This document shows, one piece after another, positions 34,758-43,455 of a DNA stretch of 64,000 nucleotides; the stretch's first letter is position 1, and each line of letters opens with the position of its first letter. Below the pieces are notes generated by a model that ran no database searches, was not told the origin of the DNA, and saw only the letters and a list, made by a program, of their open reading frames with translations. The DNA lies in contig NZ_BAABHD010000002.1 in assembly GCF_039541915.1 (NCBI RefSeq), positions 1 to 64,000 of the forward strand, written 5' to 3'. The DNA comes from Nibrella saemangeumensis. Lineage in GTDB: Bacteria > Bacteroidota > Bacteroidia > Cytophagales > Spirosomataceae. The position numbers and the translations under genes are program-made.

Positions 34758-35513
34758 ATGAAACGAATAGCAAGCATCATATTTCTGTTTTTCTGGGTTC
34801 CGGCAGTATCTATGGCTCAGAACGGGGGCCTGGTAGAGGCCGGTAAAGCGGCTTTGGCCGCGGCTACCCTGACCAATTCCCAGGTAGCCTCCTATTCAAA
34901 GCAGGCCGTGCAGCAGATGGACGCCAAGTATCCAATTGCCGGGCCTGGCGATCCTTACACTCAGCGCTTAAACCGCATTGTGAGCCGTCACCGCACGGTA
35001 GGTGGTATACCTATTAATTACAAGGTGTATAAGACCCGTGATGTCAATGCGTTTGCGACAGCCGACGGCAGCGTGCGCGTTTTTCAAGGGTTGATGGATA
35101 TTATGACCGATCAGGAGATACTGGCCGTTATAGGTCATGAAATCGGCCACGTGGTGAACAAAGATTCACACGACGCTATGAAAAGTGCCCTCTGGCGGAC
35201 GGCCGGTATTAACGCTTTGGCGTCGACATCCGGCGCAGTTGGCCGACTGTCCCGCTCCCAGTTGAGCGGAGTGGCCGATTACCTGCTGGGCGCCAAGCAC
35301 AGCCGCGATCAGGAGACAGAAGCCGACGACTATAGCTACCAATTCCTGAAGCGGAATGGCTACAGTGTCATTCCTTTGGCGACATCGTTTGAAAAACTAG
35401 CGAAGCAGGGCGGGGGTGGCCAGGTACCGCAATTCCTTTCTACCCACCCCAATAGCCAGGCCAGGGCAGCACGGATACGGTCACGGGCCCGTAGCGAGGG
35501 GTTGGGCCGGTAA
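34758..35513 (+). CDS. M48-family metalloprotease, exported
   Basis: A 251-aa protease. A signal peptide (about 1-20) ends at VSMAQ. The zinc motif HEIGH puts ligands His127 and His131 and catalytic Glu128 in VIGHEIGHVVNKDSH. The third ligand is the Glu in SRDQETEADDYSYQFL. It lacks transmembrane helices, so it is of the BepA/LoiP periplasmic type that handles outer-membrane proteins, without the TPR part of BepA. The gene stands between two terminators and is transcribed alone. Confidence 0.88.
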   Translation: MKRIASIIFLFFWVPAVSMAQNGGLVEAGKAALAAATLTNSQVASYSKQAVQQMDAKYPIAGPGDPYTQRLNRIVSRHRTVGGIPINYKVYKTRDVNAFATADGSVRVFQGLMDIMTDQEILAVIGHEIGHVVNKDSHDAMKSALWRTAGINALASTSGAVGRLSRSQLSGVADYLLGAKHSRDQETEADDYSYQFLKRNGYSVIPLATSFEKLAKQGGGGQVPQFLSTHPNSQARAARIRSRARSEGLGR

Positions 35514-35532
35514 TTACGTTACATAGTTTTGT

Positions 35533-35562
35533 AAGAAGGGGGCGTGTGTCCCCTTCTTTTCT
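35533..35562 (+). terminator. terminator after the M48 gene
   Basis: AAGAAGGGG / CCCCTTCTT with an 8-nt loop, followed by TTCTTA. Confidence 0.75.
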
Positions 35563-35679
35563 TATGCAGCCCAATCCTCTCATCAATGTGCGAACAATCG
35601 GCTGGTATTTATTAGCCTTACATTGTACTTTAGCAGAGACGCAGGTTTTGTACTCTTCAGAAAACACCTACTCGCTCAT

Positions 35680-36975
35680 ATGCCTAATCAGATTGAAGTC
35701 TGCATCATTGGAGCCGGTGCTTCGGGAATAACGGCAGCCAAAACCCTTAACCAACACGGCATTGGGTTTCACTGCTTTGAAAAAGGTTCTCAGGTCGGCG
35801 GCAACTGGCGTTACAATAATGATAACGGCCTGTCGTCGGCGTACCGGTCGCTGCACATAAACACGAACCGGGATGTGATGGCTTACTCCGATTACCCAAT
35901 GCCCCGCAATTACCCGATGTTTCCGCACCACAGCCAGATAATCCGCTACTTCGACGACTATGTCGATCACTTTGGCGTACGGGAACACATTACGTTTCGT
36001 ACGGCGGTTGACGAAGTAAGCCGTAATTCGGACGGCTCATACCAGGTCAGAACCAACACCGGCCTGGAGCAGACCTACAAACACGTAATTGTGGCTAACG
36101 GCCACCACTGGAATCCCCGTTATCCGGACCCTCCCTTTCCCGGTGAGTTTACGGGAGAGGTAATCCACTCCCATGACTACAAAGAACCGGCACAGATTAC
36201 CGGCAAAGACCTGCTCATCGTGGGCATTGGTAATTCAGCAGTGGATATTGCCTGCGAAGCCGCCCGGCTGCACGGCGGTAAGGTAGTGATATCAACCCGC
36301 AGTGGAGCCTACATTCTGCCGAACTGGCTAATGAGCTTGCCCTTCGACTCCCTGGCAAATCCACTCACAGCCAAATTACCTATGCCCCTGCAACGAATGT
36401 TGCTCAGCGTTAGTCTGTGGCTTGCCAGAGGGCGTCAGGAAGCTTATGGCGTGCCTAAACCGACCCGACCTCTTTTGGCGGAGCATCCAACTATTTCGCA
36501 GGACCTGCTGAATTTATGCGGCCGGGGGCTTATCCGATTTAAACCGAATATTGCCGGGTTGTCGGATAGGGAAGTCGTGTTTGACGATGGCAGCCATGAA
36601 TCTTTTGACATGATCATCTACGCAACGGGGTATAAGGTATCGTTCCCCTTCTTCAAAAATGGATTCTTTAACGTCGAACAGACCAATGATTTGCAGTTAT
36701 ACCAACGCGTGGTGCATCCCGACTTCCCCGGATTGTATTTTTTAGGGTTAGTTCAACCACTGGGAGCCATTATGCCACTGGCTGAGCTTCAGGCCAGGTG
36801 GATAGCCAAACTCATAACCGGTGAGTGCCGGCTGCCCGATCGGGACACCATGCTGGCATCCATTCAGGCGGAGGCAGCCCGCAACAAACGGCGATATAAA
36901 CAGTCGGCCCGGCACACACTTCAGGTGGATTTTTTCCCTTACAAGCAAAGTCTGGAACAGGCGATGCGGAAATAG
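35680..36975 (+). CDS. flavin-containing monooxygenase
   Basis: A 431-aa FAD/NADPH enzyme of the class B FMO group. The FAD Rossmann motif GAGASG lies at about residues 10-15, GSQVGGNWRYNND is the GG-motif, and the FMO fingerprint FxGxxxHxxxY is seen as FTGEVIHSHDY. A second Rossmann motif GIGNSAVD binds NADPH. Such enzymes oxygenate soft nucleophiles (N, S) or act as Baeyer-Villiger oxidases; the substrate is not predictable. The start at 35680 (MPNQIEVCIIGAG) is set by the FAD motif. The stretch before it (35514-35679) holds only the terminator and probably a promoter. Confidence 0.9.
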   Translation: MPNQIEVCIIGAGASGITAAKTLNQHGIGFHCFEKGSQVGGNWRYNNDNGLSSAYRSLHINTNRDVMAYSDYPMPRNYPMFPHHSQIIRYFDDYVDHFGVREHITFRTAVDEVSRNSDGSYQVRTNTGLEQTYKHVIVANGHHWNPRYPDPPFPGEFTGEVIHSHDYKEPAQITGKDLLIVGIGNSAVDIACEAARLHGGKVVISTRSGAYILPNWLMSLPFDSLANPLTAKLPMPLQRMLLSVSLWLARGRQEAYGVPKPTRPLLAEHPTISQDLLNLCGRGLIRFKPNIAGLSDREVVFDDGSHESFDMIIYATGYKVSFPFFKNGFFNVEQTNDLQLYQRVVHPDFPGLYFLGLVQPLGAIMPLAELQARWIAKLITGECRLPDRDTMLASIQAEAARNKRRYKQSARHTLQVDFFPYKQSLEQAMRK

Positions 36976-37087
36976 TAAAAAATAAACACACAAATTTCCC
37001 TTAGCCTATTGGATTTGGCGACTATGTAACGGAAATTCGCAACGAGAATTGTAAAACAACGGGACAAGTTAAAATCTGTTTAAAAAG

Positions 37088-37118
37088 TTGCCTGATATTG
37101 AGAACGTTCCTAACTTGC
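37088..37118 (+). promoter_or_regulatory. probable promoter of the Rrf2 gene, with an internal palindrome
   Basis: TTGCCT (37088-37093), a 17-nt spacer and TAACTTGC (37111-37118). The spacer contains the palindrome GAACGTTC, a possible operator site. The start would fall near 37126, leaving a leader of about 54 nt. The rest of the 200-bp gap shows nothing. Confidence 0.45.
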
Positions 37119-37179
37119 CCAACCGATCTATTTACCCATACCGAGTACCCGCCATTCGACAAGTTTATACACCGTAACA

Positions 37180-37668
37180 ATGATTTCCAAGAAAGCGAAG
37201 TACGCTATCAAAGCGCTTAAAGTCCTTACCGAAGAGTTTGGCAAAGGACCTGTATTGATCTCTTATATCTCGGCCAAAGAACATATTCCGAAGAAGTTTC
37301 TGGAGGCTATTCTGCTGGAGCTTCGCAACCACGGCATTCTTCAGAGCCAGAAAGGTAAGGGTGGAGGCTATCTGTTACGGGTTGATCCGGGTCGGGTAAA
37401 TCTGGCTCAGGTTCTGCGGGTTATTGATGGACCTATTGCTCCTACTCCCTGTGTTTCCCTGAATTTCTACGTTCGCTGCGACGACTGCGATGACGAAATC
37501 ACCTGTACGCTCAAGCCCATTATGGAGCGGGTGCGGGATGCCAACCTTGGCGTATACGAGAATACAACCCTGCTGACCTTCGTTAATCCTTCGACTCTGG
37601 TAACGAAAGAGATACCTATTGGAGAGAAGCAAGCCGACAATGATGATGCCGGCCTGCTGTCTGCGTAA
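37180..37668 (+). CDS. Rrf2-family transcriptional regulator
   Basis: A 162-aa regulator. The N-terminal winged helix has the family pattern SKKAKYAIKALKVLTEEFG, IPKKFLEAILLELRNHGIL and SQKGKGGGYLL. After it come Cys91, Cys100, Cys103 and Cys109, in the region where IscR holds its [2Fe-2S] ligands, so it may sense iron-sulfur status, redox or NO. The Cys spacing differs from IscR. The target genes are unknown; the FMO gene ends 204 bp upstream. Its stop lies 3 bp from the end of the convergent DUF4301 gene. Confidence 0.9.
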   Translation: MISKKAKYAIKALKVLTEEFGKGPVLISYISAKEHIPKKFLEAILLELRNHGILQSQKGKGGGYLLRVDPGRVNLAQVLRVIDGPIAPTPCVSLNFYVRCDDCDDEITCTLKPIMERVRDANLGVYENTTLLTFVNPSTLVTKEIPIGEKQADNDDAGLLSA

Positions 37669-37671
37669 TAC

Positions 37672-39168
37672 CTAGGCGGGTTGATGTTCTTTCCGAAGCA
37701 GGTCGTTGACCGTTTTTACCGGATTGAACGTCAGGAGCGGTACCTCCACAAAGATTGTATTCCAGTCGGCCATTGCGCCGTTCCAAAGCCCGGGCAACTC
37801 CTGGGCTTTTAAGTCTTTGCCATCTTTGGATTTTTGCGTGATAAAGCCGGTCTGCGGATCCCGGTAAGCCGGTAGGTTGTATTTCTGTCCCTGCCGGTTT
37901 CTCAATCCACATACCAGATCCACTGGATTGAAGTGCGTAGCTGTTTCAAACGTTGATTTCTGACCGGCATTACTCATGTCAATCTGCGCCGACTCTACAA
38001 TCTGCAGCGATACGGAGCCGTCGCTGTTCTGCGCCCAGAACGGTCCACCACCTGGTTCGCCTACGTTTTGAACCATACCGCACACGCGTATGGGGCGGTC
38101 CAGTTTCCGGCGGTAGTAATCGAGTTTTTCCGCTTTTGATAAATTGTCGAAGTTGGCCGGGGGTAACGTACTCAGTTGTCGACGCAGAAACTCATCCACT
38201 TCGGTCAGATACCCTTCGCTGATGTCTTCACTCGCCAGTAAATCCTGCAACCGGAACAGTTGCTGCTGGGTATCGAGCAGTACGGCCCCCAGCACTTTCT
38301 TATAGGTAACTGTTGTTTCTTTCAGCTCATCGGGGACAACATTATCAATGTTCTTGATGAATACCAAGTCGGCTTCGATATCGTTGAGGTTTTCGATCAA
38401 CGCCCCATGCCCGGCAGGCCGGAACAGCAGCGTACCGTCCTGGTTGCGAAAGGGTGTATTGTCTGTGTTCACCGAGATGGTGTCCGTTGCTTTTTTCTGC
38501 TCCGAAAAGCTGACATCAAAGGCTACGGCCAGCCACGCTTCATAATCAGGTTTCTCTTCAGCAATCAGTTTGTCAAACCGCTCAGCATGTTCGGGTGATA
38601 CCGTAAAGTGAATACGGACCAGGCCGTTGGAATTGGCGTAAGCCGCACCCTCTACCAAATGTTCCTCTACCGGCGTGCGCGGCCCATCCGGGTAGCGATG
38701 AAACTTCAATAGCCCTTTAGGGAGGCCGCCATAGTCCAGGCCTTCTTCTGTCAGTAAGGCCTTTAATACCGTCTGCCGGTCGGCCTGATCAATATCAACG
38801 CCTTGTTTTGCCAATACCTCTTTGAGATCATCATAGAAAGCAAACTCCTGCAGTCGCGCAAAGAACTCGTCAGTAGCTTTATCGGCTTTTCCTTCCAGGG
38901 CGGCAAACAGGGATTTAAACATCCGGGTAGCGGCTCCGGACGCAGGCACAAATTTCATCAGGGAGTAATCACCGGAAGCCTCATCATACCGCCGGATGTA
39001 GCTGGTTAACTGATCTTCCGGGACCCGGATAATGCCATCGCCGACGGTAGCCGCTTTGATCACATGCAGGTAGGGAAAGCCTTTGACAAAGTTCTGGATT
39101 TGCTCATCAATCTGGTTGAGCGTAGCGCCCTGCGCCAATATCTGATCCTGGTCTTGTTCGGTAAACAT
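37672..39168 (-). CDS. DUF4301 protein, nucleotidyltransferase-like
   Basis: A 498-aa cytoplasmic protein of the Bacteroidetes DUF4301 family. KFVPASGAATRMFKSL near residue 73 looks like a nucleotide-binding loop, and FRPAGHGALIENLND followed by ADLVFIKNIDNVVPD resembles UTP-sugar pyrophosphorylases (GT-A fold). From this an NDP-sugar pyrophosphorylase-like activity may be guessed but is unproven. No related sugar gene is adjacent. The terminator at 39186-39210 separates it from ybeY. Confidence 0.82.
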   Translation of the reverse strand: MFTEQDQDQILAQGATLNQIDEQIQNFVKGFPYLHVIKAATVGDGIIRVPEDQLTSYIRRYDEASGDYSLMKFVPASGAATRMFKSLFAALEGKADKATDEFFARLQEFAFYDDLKEVLAKQGVDIDQADRQTVLKALLTEEGLDYGGLPKGLLKFHRYPDGPRTPVEEHLVEGAAYANSNGLVRIHFTVSPEHAERFDKLIAEEKPDYEAWLAVAFDVSFSEQKKATDTISVNTDNTPFRNQDGTLLFRPAGHGALIENLNDIEADLVFIKNIDNVVPDELKETTVTYKKVLGAVLLDTQQQLFRLQDLLASEDISEGYLTEVDEFLRRQLSTLPPANFDNLSKAEKLDYYRRKLDRPIRVCGMVQNVGEPGGGPFWAQNSDGSVSLQIVESAQIDMSNAGQKSTFETATHFNPVDLVCGLRNRQGQKYNLPAYRDPQTGFITQKSKDGKDLKAQELPGLWNGAMADWNTIFVEVPLLTFNPVKTVNDLLRKEHQPA

Positions 39169-39185
39169 GAGTGGACTGAATAAAA

Positions 39186-39210
39186 TAAAAAAGCCGTTCG
39201 AATGAACGGC
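39186..39210 (-). terminator. terminator after ybeY
   Basis: GCCGTTC / GAACGGC with the loop ATTC on the minus strand, followed by TTTTTTATTTT. It ends the pcrA-ybeY transcript upstream of the DUF4301 gene. Confidence 0.85.
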
Positions 39211-39268
39211 AAATACGGACTTTCGGCTAATTAACGCAAGATGGTTCTCAAAAACTTAACGAGTGCCT

Positions 39269-39688
39269 TTAGTGAGTCCATGCCTTGAGCCACTCGTCTT
39301 CTTTCCGACGCATTGCCGCTGCTTCTTCATCTGTTTTATCACCATGCCCGCAGAGGTGCAGCAACCCATGGGCCAGTACCCGACGCATTTCCTGCTCGGC
39401 AGGTACATTAAGCTGCCGGGCATTATCAGTCACCCGGTCAACGCTGATATATATGTCGCCTTCAATCTTGCCTTCCTCCTCGCTCTGGTCAAACGTGATG
39501 ATGTCGGTATAGTAGTCGTGTTCGAGGTAGTCTTTGTTGACCTGCAGGACGTACTCATCGGAGCAGAAGATGTAGTTTAACTCCCCCACTGCGAAACCTT
39601 CTTGTCCGGCCTGGGTTTTAAGCCACTGCCGGACAGTCTGTTTCTGCGGGAGTTTATAGGGGGTATCCTCGTTGAAGAATCTGATCAT
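39269..39688 (-). CDS. ybeY: rRNA maturation RNase YbeY
   Basis: A 139-aa zinc-dependent endoribonuclease for 16S 3'-end maturation and ribosome quality control. The motif HGLLHLCGHGDKT gives His107 and His111. The position of the third classical His (ten residues after the first) is Asp117, with a His at 115. FDQSEEEGKIEGDIYIS matches the usual segment before it. It lies 8 bp after pcrA in the same direction. Length is typical. Confidence 0.92.
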   Translation of the reverse strand: MIRFFNEDTPYKLPQKQTVRQWLKTQAGQEGFAVGELNYIFCSDEYVLQVNKDYLEHDYYTDIITFDQSEEEGKIEGDIYISVDRVTDNARQLNVPAEQEMRRVLAHGLLHLCGHGDKTDEEAAAMRRKEDEWLKAWTH

Positions 39689-39696
39689 ACGCTACT

Positions 39697-41970
39697 CTAC
39701 TCAACAATTCTCAATTTCGCAAAGCTCAGCAGCAGTGTCTTCTCGCCAGCCGTTTCAAATTGTATAATAGCCTTGCGGTCGGTGCCGTTCTGATCCACGA
39801 GTTTCACTGTGCCGAAACCGAACTTCATATGCTCCACCCGCATACCGGGGGCAAGGCCTGAGGTATCACTCGGCGCAAAATCAGCCGATGGGATGTGCGC
39901 TACAGCCGGTTGTGGACTCTGTGATTTAGCCGTTTTCTGGGCCAGTGAACGAACGAAGCTCATGGAACCGCCAGAGGGTACTTCCCGCTCCTGAGTGGTG
40001 GAATCGGACATGCGCATGCGGGCCATCTTGAGGTACCGCTGGTCCACCTCCATTAAAAAGCGGCTGGGTTCGCAGACCTTCAGGCGACCGTAGTGATAAC
40101 GGGTTTCTGCATACGACATCGTCAGCCGCTTTTCAGCGCGGGTGATGGCTACGTAAAACAGCCGGCGCTCTTCTTCCAGATCGGCGCGGCTTTCGAGCAT
40201 CATCTGGCTGGGGAAGAGGTCTTCTTCCATACCGACGATGAACACGTTCCGGAACTCCAGTCCTTTGGCCGCGTGGATAGTCATCAGCGTGACTTTATCG
40301 TTGTCACCGTCTTTATCGTCCTCGTCGGCGGTGGTTAGCAGCGAGACAGACTGCAGGAAGGAACTCAAGCTTTTATCGTCGTTCTCCGGATTATCGACAA
40401 ACTCCTTAATGGCGTTCAGCAATTCCTGTACGTTCTCGTAGCGGGCCAGGCCTTCTACCGTCTTGTCCTCGTACAACTCCTTCAGAATTCCGGATGCTTT
40501 GGCAATGTGAGAGGCTACGTCGTAGGCATCCTTCTTTTCGAGCATCAGCTTAAAACTTTTGATCAGATCGGCAAAGCCTTCAATGGCTATACCGGCCCGG
40601 CCGGCTACGTGTTTGGTGACGTTGGACACAATCTCCCAAATCGGAACCTGCTTCTCAGCCGCCAGCACCGCAATCTTCGCGACCGTGGTATCGCCGATAC
40701 CCCGCTTTGGCAGGTTGATGATACGCTTGAAAGCCTCTTCATCGCTTTGGTTGACCGTGAACCGCAGGTATGCCAGCAGGTCTTTAATCTCTTTGCGCTG
40801 ATAGAACGACGTACCGCCGATAATCCGGTATTTGATGCTCAGCTTCCGCAGGGCTTCTTCAAAAGCCCGCGACTGGGCGTTGGTACGGTACAAAATGGCA
40901 AAATCCGTATTCTTCAATCCCTCCTGCATTTTGATCTCAAACAGCGAGGTTGCAATGAGCCGGCCTTCTTCGTTGTCCGATGAGGCCTTGATAATGTCAA
41001 TCAGTGGCCCCTCTTCGTTATCCGTGAAGACATGCTTCTCCAACTGGCTCCGGTTGCGGGAAATAATAGAATTAGCGGCCTGAACGATGGTTTTGGTAGA
41101 GCGGTAATTCTGCTCCAGCTTGATCACCTTGACGTTCTCTTTACCGTAATCCCGCTGAAAGTTCAGGATGTTTTCGATGTTGGCTCCCCGGAAAGCGTAG
41201 ATACTCTGCGCATCATCGCCCACGATGCATATATTCTGGTGAACGGCCGCCAGCTTACGCGTAATGAGGTATTGCGATACGTTGGTATCCTGAAACTCAT
41301 CGACCAGCACGTGCTGAAACTTATGCTGGTACTTGTGCAGAATATCCAGGTGGTCGCGGAACAGCACATTCGTGTTGAACAGCAGATCGTCGAAGTCCAT
41401 GGCGTTGGCCTGAAAACAACGCAGGCTGTACTGCTTATAAATGCGCCCTACCTCCGGCATCCGGGCGGCAGCGTCATCAGCCTGAATGATCGGGTTGTTC
41501 AGGTAATCGTCCGGACCAATCAGCCGGTTCTTGGCGCCCGATATGCGGGAGAAAACATTATTTGCCCGGTATACCTTATCATCAAGCCCCATCTCCCGGA
41601 CAATGCTCCGGATCAGCGACTTTGAGTCGTCGGTATCGTAGATGGAAAAATTGCTGGTGTACCCGATGGCTTTGGCTTCAATCCGCAAAATCTTGGCAAA
41701 GACCGAGTGGAAAGTACCCATCCAGATATTCCGGGCCTCGGTGCCAATGACGCGCTCAATCCGGTGACGCATCTCGCCGGCGGCTTTGTTGGTAAAGGTC
41801 AGGGATAAAATCCGGAAGGGATCAACCCCGTTTTCAATTAAATACGCGATGCGGTAAGTCAGCACGCGGGTCTTGCCCGAACCGGCTCCCGCTATAATCA
41901 TCAGCGGCCCGTCGCCGTGCATAACAGCCAGCCGCTGGGGTTCATTCAAACTCGATAAGTAATCTATCAT
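39697..41970 (-). CDS. pcrA: UvrD/PcrA-type DNA helicase
   Basis: A 757-aa superfamily 1A helicase for nucleotide excision and mismatch repair and for clearing RecA or RNA polymerase. Motifs in order: Q motif LNEPQRLAV, I AGAGSGKTRVLTYRI, Ia TFTNKAAGEMRHR, II VDEFQDTN, III GDDAQSIYAFRGAN, IV LEQNYRSTKTI, V TIHAAKGLEFRNVF and VI LFYVAITRAEKRL. The C-terminal 80 residues form a Tudor-like tail (GMRVEHMKFGFGTV), which binds RNA polymerase in PcrA. ATG at 41970 is preferred to a TTG one codon earlier. It is the first gene of a unit with ybeY. Confidence 0.95.
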   Translation of the reverse strand: MIDYLSSLNEPQRLAVMHGDGPLMIIAGAGSGKTRVLTYRIAYLIENGVDPFRILSLTFTNKAAGEMRHRIERVIGTEARNIWMGTFHSVFAKILRIEAKAIGYTSNFSIYDTDDSKSLIRSIVREMGLDDKVYRANNVFSRISGAKNRLIGPDDYLNNPIIQADDAAARMPEVGRIYKQYSLRCFQANAMDFDDLLFNTNVLFRDHLDILHKYQHKFQHVLVDEFQDTNVSQYLITRKLAAVHQNICIVGDDAQSIYAFRGANIENILNFQRDYGKENVKVIKLEQNYRSTKTIVQAANSIISRNRSQLEKHVFTDNEEGPLIDIIKASSDNEEGRLIATSLFEIKMQEGLKNTDFAILYRTNAQSRAFEEALRKLSIKYRIIGGTSFYQRKEIKDLLAYLRFTVNQSDEEAFKRIINLPKRGIGDTTVAKIAVLAAEKQVPIWEIVSNVTKHVAGRAGIAIEGFADLIKSFKLMLEKKDAYDVASHIAKASGILKELYEDKTVEGLARYENVQELLNAIKEFVDNPENDDKSLSSFLQSVSLLTTADEDDKDGDNDKVTLMTIHAAKGLEFRNVFIVGMEEDLFPSQMMLESRADLEEERRLFYVAITRAEKRLTMSYAETRYHYGRLKVCEPSRFLMEVDQRYLKMARMRMSDSTTQEREVPSGGSMSFVRSLAQKTAKSQSPQPAVAHIPSADFAPSDTSGLAPGMRVEHMKFGFGTVKLVDQNGTDRKAIIQFETAGEKTLLLSFAKLRIVE

Positions 41971-41999
41971 CAACTAGTCGCTCCTTATCAGATAACAAC

Positions 42000-42007
42000 C
42001 AAAGGTA
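42000..42007 (-). promoter_or_regulatory. -7 promoter element of pcrA
   Basis: TACCTTTG on the minus strand, identical to the rrn -7 elements. Transcription would begin near 41993, 23 nt before the ATG. A -33 element is not obvious. Confidence 0.5.
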
Positions 42008-42129
42008 GCAAAAAATTTGCTGGCGGAGGATTGATTGCGAGGAGCAGGTCAGCTACGCCGATGCAGGTGAAAGCGAGTCAATTACGTATGAAAAAAATGT
42101 TTACCACTCGCAAAATTTTTAAACGTGGT

Positions 42130-42158
42130 GCAACGTTTGTTTGCGTACTTTGTCTTTA
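42130..42158 (+). promoter_or_regulatory. ECF-type promoter of the sigma-factor operon
   Basis: GCAAC (42130-42134), 17 nt, then GTCTTTA (42152-42158). An AAC upstream box and a GTC downstream box at this spacing are the hallmark of promoters read by ECF sigma factors, so the operon may be self-activated. Confidence 0.55.
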
Positions 42159-42203
42159 GTCTGTAAAATGACCTAAACAGCGAAGCGTCGCGGTACGTAC
42201 CTT

Positions 42204-42779
42204 TTGGAAGCTAAACTTTACATAGATAGACACACCGACCTGGTCGAGCGTTGCAAACTTGGCGATCGGAAGGCTCAATATGAGCTGTATCGACAATATG
42301 CAAAAGCTATGTACAACGTCTGTATGCGTATTCTGAACCATGCCGGCGAAGCCGAGGATGTCTTGCAGGAAGCTTTTCTGGATGCTTTCAACAACATCGG
42401 CTCGTTTCGTCAGCAGTCAACCTTCGGAGCGTGGCTGAAGCAGATCGTTGTCAACCGGTCCATTAATCACCTCCGCAGCCGCTGGGGCCGTTCATCCGGA
42501 CTACAGATGGTCGACATAGATGAGTACCGTCTGGGCGAAGACGAGGGCTACGATATAGCCGACGACGAGCCGTACGACGAGGAGGGCATCAAGATGGAGG
42601 TCGAACGGGTCCGACAGGCCGTGCAGGCATTGCCGGAAGGCTATCGAATCGTGCTGACGCTTTACCTGTTTGAGGGATACGATCACGAGGAAATCGGACA
42701 GACGCTGGGCATCAGCGAGTCTACCTCACGGTCGCAATACCTGAGAGCCAAGAAGCGGCTGCTCGAAATTTTAAAATAA
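42204..42779 (+). CDS. ECF sigma-70 family RNA polymerase sigma factor
   Basis: A 191-aa extracytoplasmic-function sigma factor. Region 2 is CKLGDRKAQYELYRQYAKAMYNV with AEDVLQEAFLDAF and WLKQIVVNRSINHLR. An acidic linker of about 35 residues follows (DEYRLGEDEGYDIADDEPYD). Region 4 has LPEGYRIVLTLYLFEGYDHEEIG and the recognition helix GISESTSRSQYLRAKKRLLE. The start codon is TTG at 42204; no ATG occurs before region 2. The next genes encode a membrane anti-sigma candidate and a DUF4097-like exported protein, a common Bacteroidetes arrangement for envelope stress sensing. Confidence 0.9.
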   Translation: MEAKLYIDRHTDLVERCKLGDRKAQYELYRQYAKAMYNVCMRILNHAGEAEDVLQEAFLDAFNNIGSFRQQSTFGAWLKQIVVNRSINHLRSRWGRSSGLQMVDIDEYRLGEDEGYDIADDEPYDEEGIKMEVERVRQAVQALPEGYRIVLTLYLFEGYDHEEIGQTLGISESTSRSQYLRAKKRLLEILK

Positions 42780-42834
42780 CGTTTTTCACCCCTGTATAAA
42801 CAGGCTACATAAACCGTAGTAACAAAAACTAAAT

Positions 42835-43455
42835 ATGAAAGACAAACTCGAACGATTCATACGGGATAACCGGGAGGATTTCGATGTCTTTGAGCCCCGA
42901 CTTGATTTATGGAAGGATATTGAACAAGGGCTGGAACAGGGAACAAACAATGCCGAATCGCCGGATGGTCCGGCCGGAACGGGTATGCGCTCCGGTGGCA
43001 AAGTCAGACCGCTGTATGGCCGCTCTGCATTCCGGAGCCGTCTGTTTGACTGGCGGGTGGCGGCTGCTGTAACCCTGCTGATGCTGACGAGCGGGTTTTT
43101 GTACCTGAACAGCCAGTACGGCATCACCAAACAGCCCGAAGTAGTCGCCGTTAACCCGGCTTACGCCAGCGACTTCGTTCAGTATACCCGGCTTATTGAT
43201 ACCAAACGCGCTGAACTAAAACAGTTAACGGAAAGCAACCCGGCCCTGTATCAGCAGTTTGCCACGGACCTCGAACGGCTGGAAAACAGCTACAAGAACC
43301 TGAAAGCGGATTTGCCGAAGAATCCCAATCAGGAGGTCCTGATTCAGGCCATGATTCAGAACCTTCAACTTCAGATTGACTTGTTGAACCAACAACTCAA
43401 TGTCATCCAACGAATTAAAAATCAAGAAAAGCCATCCAATGAAAACATTATGTAA
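42835..43455 (+). CDS. probable membrane anti-sigma factor
   Basis: A 206-aa single-pass protein. Residues 1-70 are cytoplasmic and charged (KLERFIRDNREDFDVFEPRLDLW, a short sigma-binding helix is likely). One membrane helix lies at about 73-91 (WRVAAAVTLLMLTSGFLYL), followed by a periplasmic helical part rich in L, Q and N. It lies 55 bp after the sigma gene and overlaps the next gene by 17 nt. Anti-sigma function is inferred from position and topology; the HxxxCxxC zinc motif of many anti-sigmas is absent. Confidence 0.75.
   Translation: MKDKLERFIRDNREDFDVFEPRLDLWKDIEQGLEQGTNNAESPDGPAGTGMRSGGKVRPLYGRSAFRSRLFDWRVAAAVTLLMLTSGFLYLNSQYGITKQPEVVAVNPAYASDFVQYTRLIDTKRAELKQLTESNPALYQQFATDLERLENSYKNLKADLPKNPNQEVLIQAMIQNLQLQIDLLNQQLNVIQRIKNQEKPSNENIM

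Noticed and set aside
41032..41625. 197-aa frame antisense to pcrA
   Set aside because: Shadow of the UvrD/PcrA gene; no independent evidence of coding.
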